Positions 56,614 through 64,000 of a DNA stretch of 64,000 nt are shown here, piece after piece (position 1 is the first letter of the stretch; each line of letters opens with the position of its first letter). The notes beneath the pieces were generated by a model. The model did not search any database. It had not been told where the DNA came from and was given only the letters and a program-made list of their open reading frames with translations. Both the position numbers and the translations under genes were made by a program. Source of the DNA: Litomosoides sigmodontis (Eukaryota; Nematoda; Chromadorea; Rhabditida; Onchocercidae); the NCBI GenBank assembly GCA_963070105.1, contig OY718808.1, positions 8,437,898 to 8,501,897 on the forward strand, in the 5' to 3' direction.

Positions 56614-59600
56614 TCATAAATGTTCCGGCAGCATTGTTCTCAGCGTTACTGAGAATTCATCATCATAAAACTCAGCTTCTGAAGTCGATGAAGTTGGCAA
56701 AAATTCCAGGCCTGTCAGCAATTCAATATCACGTAGTCTAGCTTTATTTGCTGCCAAATAAGACAATGGATCCTGCAAAAAACAGTGAAACATTTTTATT
56801 TAAAGAAGTCAGTGGAAGTATGAAGTTAAAATGTCAACAATCCTCCTCCTAATCTAATGATTAATGCAACAAGGAAATTCAATTTCGATATAAAACAACA
56901 ATCTGTCTTATTCAGTTATCCAAAATAATATTAAAAAATCAATCTAAACTGTAACTTAGAAATTAGGAGTGGATGTAAATAGCTTACCAAACAGTTGTAA
57001 TCACCAGGTACGTTGGGTAAAATGAACGATAGCGCATCTAATGATCTGACATTTTCACACTGAAATTCATCCCTCAACCACTGTGAATCCTTACATGAAA
57101 ATAGCACCCGAAAAATATGACTCGGAGCTGCATTACTACAAAGATTTTTTGAAAATTCTTGAGTAACTGCTGGGAAAACATAACAAAGTAACTAAAAATT
57201 CGATCACATTATGCACGTTACTGTTTGGAAGTTTAACTTATAGAAAATTCAACAACGCAGTATTGGTGTAAATTTGATAAAATGAAATATTCGCATTTGC
57301 AAATGAATAAATATTTTGCTTTTCAAAACATTTTGCTCTGTGGATGAATTTATAATTAAATGTTCACTGCTAATAGAATGAGTGGCAAATCTGGATAAAT
57401 TTATTACCGAAATTGAAATTAAGGAGTGCGTAATATGTGAACAGCGTGTGATATTATCTTTTTACATACCTGGATGAATTAGAATTAAAATGATTGTCAT
57501 CGAAATCATAAATTGGTCCACTGATGACCACTATATCATTGTATAATTTCGCATAATCATACGTTAACTTCTCCAAATTGGTAAAATGACCTTAAATTAG
57601 TGAATTTTGTTTATTAAAAATAATGTGCAGTGAGGTTTCTAAGTTGAGGCAAATTGAAATTAAATCTCAAAGAAAATTTTAATTTTGAAAACAAACGAAA
57701 ATTGCATTATCAAAATTATTTGACTTTCACGACGCTACTCATTTTATTATTTCATGAAATGTAATCGAAAGTCTAGCAGATAACCATCCTGAAGCATCCA
57801 CCTGTTTCACAGATTTTTTTCATAAAAATTCACATTTCAATAAAACGTTGCATTGAATCACTAACCCTTCACAAAATCGCTATGAAGATCAACTTTTAAA
57901 TCATTTGCACCTGAAAATCGAAATTATCACAGATGTACTTTTGCAAGGGTGGATAATAATTAACTTTTGATAAAATGAGTTACAATAACTGAGTGTCATT
58001 TATCTACTTCCACTTCATATTCCAAATTTTTGCACAGACATTGATGATAACAAAACAAACGAAAAAAAACATGATGCTAATAAAAAAACGCTGTCATTGA
58101 AAAACAGGAAAATTGTTGAATTACAAGCCCAAAATAATGATATCTCATATCTGTTGCAAAACGAATATTTCATAACAATTTTTGAAATGAATTTAACAAT
58201 CGAACTGAAGGAATATGAAGGAAATGAGAACCTTTAACGCTTAAACTCGTCGTGATCCAACCTGCAGATTCATTCACCTGTTTCGATTGTTGAAGTGAGA
58301 AATCAGAATTGATACGTTCAATTAAAGCAACTGAAAAAGTTGAATCTGACCTGAAATGAAAAACAATATCACATCTTACATTTTTCAATCAAATCACGCG
58401 ATTAGATTAGACAAAAATTCATCAATTATAAAACATATAGTGAAAGTAAAAATGAAAATTAATTAATACAAATAGTAAAACCAATAAAGTACACTAAAGA
58501 AACTTCAACTTTCGGCTATGTTTTAATTAAACGAAAAAAATCCTTAAACTAACAAACACCTTCGGATCAATGCTGATTGCAAAGTGCTGGAACAGTTCGA
58601 TAAATAGCACAATTCATTGTTACCCGAAACCAGCAGTGATAAACCAAGCAAGCAAGCTTTCTCACTCTAAGCAATCAACTTCAAGTAATTCACTGATAAT
58701 TGAAAAAGAAAATCAGACAGTTTTAAGTCAATTGTTTCAAAACTTACTCAATTCAATCAAACACTGCAAATGTCAGGTAAAAGAAAAATGAGAAAAGAAA
58801 ACTCGATACTTCAGGGCTATCATCACTTCCGCATTCCTTCATTGGTTGCAATCTCCGCGATTTGCCTGTTGGTATGTCGTGCAAAACACTGTTCAACCGT
58901 CCTTCCGTACCATTGTTTGGCGGTGATAGGTCTGGATTGATATTCAATAGAGCTAAAAAGTTATTCATTTGAGAAATACTATTTTCATACTGTATCCGAC
59001 GAAGCAACCTTATTTTGGATAGGCTATGATGATGTAACGCGTAGGACGGAGGGAAGCTTGCTCATGTCTTCTTCAGAAGATGAGGGCGAGATAGGTGGTT
59101 CGTCGTAGTTTACGTGAAGTAAGTAGTTTCGCTACAGAAGATGAGGGCGAGATAGGTGGTTCGTCGTAGTTTACGTGAAGTAAGTAGTTTCGCTAGTATG
59201 AATGATTTCACAGAACCTATCATCAGATTGAATAGTTCGATATTTTGAAATGGTTCCAAAACCAGGCTTCGTGCAATATTAGGACCGTAAGCAGCAAAGA
59301 TTGTGTGCATTGGTTCTTCTAGAAAGTCGTAGCCATGATCATGCGTTTTATTATAATCAGCCTCATAGTTTCTGCAAATAATTCCATAAAATCTTATTTT
59401 AATTATTAATTAAATTAATCATTCTTTTCGATGAATATTGATAAATTGGTGTGCACTTCTTATTGCTTTTTTTTTTCTTTTGATAAGCATATTCGCAATC
59501 TACCTTTCCCTTTTTCTTACTTATGCAAATTTTAATTCCACAAAATATCCATTGATAGTTTTTTTTAAAAAAAAAATGAAACAGCTATTAGAAACATACT

Positions 59601-62600
59601 CATGGAAGATTGTACCCAATTTTCCATCCAAAATAATATCACCAATTCGATTTGACTTGCTGAAGTGATAGCGTTTCGGCATTCGTCGCTTGTCATACAC
59701 CCAATAGTGTTCATTATTTTGACATTTAAGTTCTTCCATTGTTTCCATTATTTTATCTTCATAGGCAAAAGAATGAAATGTTTAACTTAAAATTTGAAAT
59801 TTCAATTTGACATTTACATAGACAAAAAGTTTATTTTTATTCACTTTAAACAACAAATAATTTAATTGTTAAATTTTTTGAGCAGAACCTTGATGTGTGG
59901 AATTAGTTTCGTTTGGGAAATATATTTGTCCGACAACACCATTTGCAAATAAAACATTCTCAGCAGTAATCATTTGATCCAAATAGTATCGATAATTAAT
60001 CTTTTGCATACCTAAATATTTCGTGTAGCTATAAGAATGAGTGAATTCCTTCAGACAGGTTAAAGTAGCACTTCTAGACGTCGCATGTACACCAAAATAC
60101 CACTTTATTACTTGCTAATTTAGGAGTAGAGACACGTTTGAAATTGAATTTCACACTGATGTAAAAACTTTTTATAATACTTAGCAAATTTTTACCAACA
60201 CATTATATTGATTAGATGGATAAAGCAGAGCTTTCAACCACGTCGGATATTGTTAAGCTTGAGCAAATCCGATAAAAAGGAAAGACATTTAAACTGTGTA
60301 AATCGTTTCATTCATTTCGTCAAGCAGTTATGATGATAATTTATAACGATGGTAGCAGTAATAATAATAATAAATAGTGATAAGTGATAAAACATTTAAT
60401 TTTAGTAGTAATGATCAATCGTTGAATTAAACTTCATAAGAGAAGACATACCGTGATCAGAGAGGACGATAATGTTGATACAGTTTAATGATTCCAGTGA
60501 TTCAAAAAGATAATCCAACGTTAAATCAATATTTTCTAATTCTTTTGAAATCTTAAAATCAATAATCAATAAATATTGAAAGATTAGATTTGTTAAAAAT
60601 CAATTGACGATTTGTTCGCTGAATAAGATCAATCAAAGTGAAAATTATTGAATGAATAAAACTGTTTGATTAAAATTGAACCAAAAATTGTGGCAGGATG
60701 CTTAAGTGTGCTAAAATTATTTTTAGAAAAAATGTTTAAATTACGAAGGTCAAACGAAATGTGGACAAACTTCCTCCTCATCCTTGAAATGTACCACAAC
60801 ATCGGGTTGATCGAAATATGCCATTATCAGCAATGGTCGCGTGCTAGCGGGCATCTCGAGCCACGTCACTATCTAATGTAAAAATAAGATATGCAAATTT
60901 TTTTTTTGTTTTTTTTTGCAGCGAACTGCAACAATTTTCAGTGTCATCTCTGTGAATTTGTTCATTTCTGACAATAAGCATTGAAACAGTAAGTTGCTGT
61001 ATTTTACTCTTTGGGTACTGTAGCACCATCACCTATCTTCGTTGCATTTCACAGCACTAACACACAGCATGTATGATTTTGACATTTTCATTTCCGTTTC
61101 AACATTTCGTAAAGAAAGTTCAAGGAAAAAAATCCATTTATTTTGCTCTATTAAATTTTTATTTTTTGTTTTCAATTGTACTTCATTTAATGAATTTTAA
61201 TAACAGTCTTTAAAGTTGTATGAAATTTTAAGTGTACAATTTATAAATTTCATTGTTTGATAATTTTATTACAGAAATTACATTTTATTCCTTTTTTAGT
61301 TGAGTTATCTCTAAGCCAGCATGTGTTCAATTTTTCCAATCTCCTCAATGAATGTTTGTTTGGTCATCGATAGTCTGATTTGCCTATCGAAATTACTCAG
61401 TGTGTTCGATATTTACCAATTAATTCGTAAATCATATCTTTTCCAATATTTACAAATTGTTTTGGTCAGTTTCATACTGCACTTTTATGTTCAAGTTTAA
61501 CTTTGCACGCTAAATTAAACAAACAAAACTCGTAGAGCCTACCTGATCTATCCTATCACGATATGACATTGATCGATTGTACTTCAAATTATACGTTGGT
61601 TGCAAACCTGCAAAATATTTTCCCATCTACAGTTCCATTTACTGTAACGTCTTGAATAATAGGATTAAGTGCTTTTAAAAAATTCTATCCCTTAAATTTA
61701 CTTTTAAAAAAAAATCAAGAGAGTGCACCATTGATCGGTGAATCACATGCTGGCCAAAATAAGCAAGCTGTTGTAATGTTTTGTTGTTCAAGTACATTCC
61801 AAATCTGAAATGAATGAAATCTTAAAGCAATTAAATTTGGAAAATAAATTACTTACACTAATGTGCATGAAATTTTTTTATCCCTAAGAAAACGAGAAGT
61901 TCATTTTGAACTTGGCTTTTATTATATTAAAACGCTATATCATAATTCATTTCACAACTAACCGGCACACCGTTAAAATACCTTGCGTCATTACTTTTTC
62001 GTATATCATTAAAGCCCGTTCCAAGTTCTTTGTCATAAATGACATTGTCCACAATACCGTGACTTTCCGGATATAAACCGGTTGCAATTGAGTAATGATT
62101 TGGAAATGTTTTTGTCGGATATGTTCCATACATGTACTAAAAATTAGCTTATTTTTTCTGTCATTAAATTTAACAAAGTTCATGCTTTCCTTTAACCCTT
62201 AACAATAAAGCAATCTTTGTTGCAGTAACAAAAATTAAACAAAAAAAAATTCATTTATAAAATTTGAAACATTATTTCAATAAATTTAAGTAAAATGTTG
62301 AACTAATGGAACACATATAGAGCGCATATAATTTAATGTAAAATTTAATGTATAATGTAAAATTACCATGTCTTTTTTTCCAATTTGCCAAGTTTTATTT
62401 TTTCATAAATAATTTATTCGCTTAATTATCAATGTCTTTTTTTTTCACCGAAAACTAAAAATACATGTAACCTCAGCAATTGTTCCACATTCTGCCATGC
62501 GTTTGAGCGTTTTAACACTGTTGCTCTCAAGGTAGGATCGTTTGAAACCGTCGAAGCTAATGACCAGTAATGGTTTCTGCTTGAAACTGCAAGAGATGAC

Positions 62601-63645
62601 CTCGTCAAGAAGAATGTAAATTATAGCCTATCGTGTTTTTTTGACTCCAAATATCTTATCAGTATAATTCTCCACAATTTTCTCAATATTTTTTTATCAG
62701 TGCGCTTATCGGTGTATTCATCGGTACAATTCTAAATAATTTTATCAAAATATTTATTGATATGATATAGCTCCATGTCTTATCAACGTGATTCTACACG
62801 TGTGGAACATTTTAACAGAATTGCGGCATAATTAATCAAAAAAAAATAAAAAAGAGAGGAAGAAAGCATTAAAGTTAGTATTAAGCCTAATAATTTCAAT
62901 ACATATATTATCGTCTTAAATATCGATTACAATTAAAAATTAAATTTTGAATTAGAAATTCAAAAAACCTACTCATCGTTGAGACATTCTTGTGGACAAC
63001 CATCATCTGACCACATTTGTCCCATTTCCTAAGTGATCAAGATTTTTATTGCATTAGACAGTTGAATTTACAATTATTTCAAATTATTAAAAGTTTCATT
63101 TCCTCCAGTTGAACAAATTCAACAACGCAGTGAAATTGTCCATCAACAAGTTAAATGCACTCATATTCTATTGATTACACCAATGGATTTTTCCTTACTT
63201 AATTTGAGAGCCAATAATAAATGCCAAATCAATAATTATGGAATAATTTTTAATTAATATAATTTCTATATGTGTAATATTTTACATTCGCACATACAAT
63301 TTTAACTGTATGCATTGTTTATGCTATAAATACAACATAATTTTAGTATCAATATGAAATGATTAATTGAAAACAGGTAATTAAAATAATAGAAATAAGG
63401 CGTAATTTTAGTTTTACACAATTTTAGTGCTACAAAAAAAAACCATCCACGAATTTTCACCAATTATTCCGAAATGAGAAACACACCTGAAAATGCTTCC
63501 ACTGTGGGATGAAAATAATCGCCAAGATTATGCCAATTATCATTAGCAGTAAAATAATACCAAATAGCGGAAGTTTTGACTGTCTTTTTTGAAAATCTTT
63601 CCGATATTCCACATCCATCTCTGCAGTATCATTATTTAATTTCAT
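56614..63645 (-). CDS. Ectonucleotide pyrophosphatase/phosphodiesterase (ENPP), type II membrane protein
   Basis: Exons on the minus strand: 63645-63487, 63028-62973, 62586-62472, 62136-61963, 61804-61729, 61607-61543, 60872-60771, 60551-60452, 60011-59889, 59756-59600, 59371-59212, 58989-58810, two candidate micro-exons (58763-58748, 58692-58680), 58350-58232, 57910-57866, 57590-57470, 57135-56988 and 56772-56614. With these all phases agree (about 695 residues). A short cytosolic head is followed by a signal anchor (about 27-46). Catalytic parts: metal Asp in ISFDGF, nucleophile Thr in [11 protein letters not shown], Asp and His in PDVVVHF, SDHG, and His in DHGYD. The C-terminal nuclease-like domain is present ([28 protein letters not shown]). 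These enzymes hydrolyse extracellular nucleotides or phospholipids. The two somatomedin-B domains of ENPP1-3 are absent; only a short Cys pair (GCPQEC) stands in their place. The usual GHxxGP after the metal site is altered to VHFKDE. The micro-exons are uncertain. Confidence 0.88.
59074..59195. repeat. Perfect 61-bp tandem duplication in an ENPP intron
   Basis: The 61-base unit at 59074-59134 is repeated without mismatch at 59135-59195. It sits in the 222-base intron between exons 11 and 12 of the ENPP gene, beginning within about 16 bases of the donor, and makes up over half of the intron. Confidence 0.97.
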
Positions 63646-64000
63646 CAAAAAGTGATTGTTTTCGCAACTACGAATTGAAACGATTAATTAATTAGTAATT
63701 ATCTGAGAGACAGAAATCACTTTAGTCCATCTTTCTCTTTTCACTTTTCTTTTTTCGCGGCAAACTAAACTGTAAGAATGAGAATGAAGTAAAGTACAAG
63801 GAAATGTCATCTTTTTTTCGGACATCTTCTTCATTACAATTTTCAGTGGTTATCATTACCTTTACCTTTACCTTTACCTTTACCTTTGCCTTTGCCTTTG
63901 CCTTTACAGTACAGCAATTAATCGAAGCAAAAGGAAATGAGTGGGAGAAAATTGAAGAAAGCAAAAAATGAGGGCCAAATAAAAGTAATTCCATCAATAT
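63646..64000. other. Upstream flank of the ENPP gene
   Basis: No gene recognised. It contains the hexamer repeat at 63857-63907 and should include promoter or outron sequence for the ENPP gene. Confidence 0.4.
63857..63907. repeat. Hexamer repeat, TACCTT with TGCCTT variants
   Basis: About eight tandem hexamers: five of TACCTT followed by three of TGCCTT. It is not the nematode telomere repeat TTAGGC. Confidence 0.95.

Noticed and set aside
63857..63907. Possible telomeric repeat
   Set aside because: The unit TACCTT/TGCCTT is not TTAGGC or its complement, and the array is short and followed by ordinary DNA.

Overview
The window looks like nuclear DNA of a nematode, most plausibly a spirurid/filarial-type worm. 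It is AT-rich, its genes are split into short exons by introns with (T)nCAG acceptors and GTAAGT-like donors, and several genes have a TTTCAG/TTGCAG acceptor a few bases upstream of the first ATG, as expected for spliced-leader trans-splicing. The species is inference. No rRNA, tRNA, CRISPR, plasmid or bacterial feature was seen. Exon coordinates were read by eye from splice signals and reading-frame continuity.

Layout, left to right. (1) 2-985 (+): last exons of a single-pass membrane protein. (2) 4594-6186 (+): ZHP-3/RNF212-type RING protein (meiotic crossover factor). (3) 7543-11148: arm 1 of a large inverted duplication carrying a Chk1-like kinase gene on the minus strand (9468-7679). (4) 11149-16765: mostly non-coding, with two possible orphan exons and a (TA)n tract. 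(5) 16766-22901 (+): unrecognised protein with a Ser-rich tail. (6) 22902-29471: non-coding, with a 12-bp minisatellite. (7) 29472-34040 (+): coiled-coil RING E3 ligase. (8) 36767-35547 (-): small heat-shock protein with a perfect heat-shock element and TATA box upstream. (9) 38301-44983 (+): replication factor C large subunit (RFC1), apparently without its BRCT domain. (10) 45537-46648 (+): small membrane protein, 5' end unresolved. (11) 47517-49444 (+): SOCS4/5-type SH2/SOCS-box protein. (12) 50332-50607 (+): serpin-like fragment. (13) 50714-54318: arm 2 of the inverted duplication, with the second kinase copy on the plus strand (52395-54182). (14) 63645-56614 (-): ectonucleotide pyrophosphatase/phosphodiesterase (ENPP).

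The most unusual structure is the pair of about 3.6-kb, nearly identical inverted arms separated by about 39.6 kb of ordinary genes. Each arm carries the whole kinase gene with its upstream region. All coding exons compared are identical, while at least ten single-base or short indel differences lie outside them. The kinase has Arg instead of the beta-3 Lys and DFD instead of DFG, so it may be a pseudokinase or an atypical kinase. The other genes do not form an obvious pathway; ZHP-3, RFC1 and a Chk1-like kinase all touch DNA replication, repair or meiosis, but nothing in the sequence shows that they work together.
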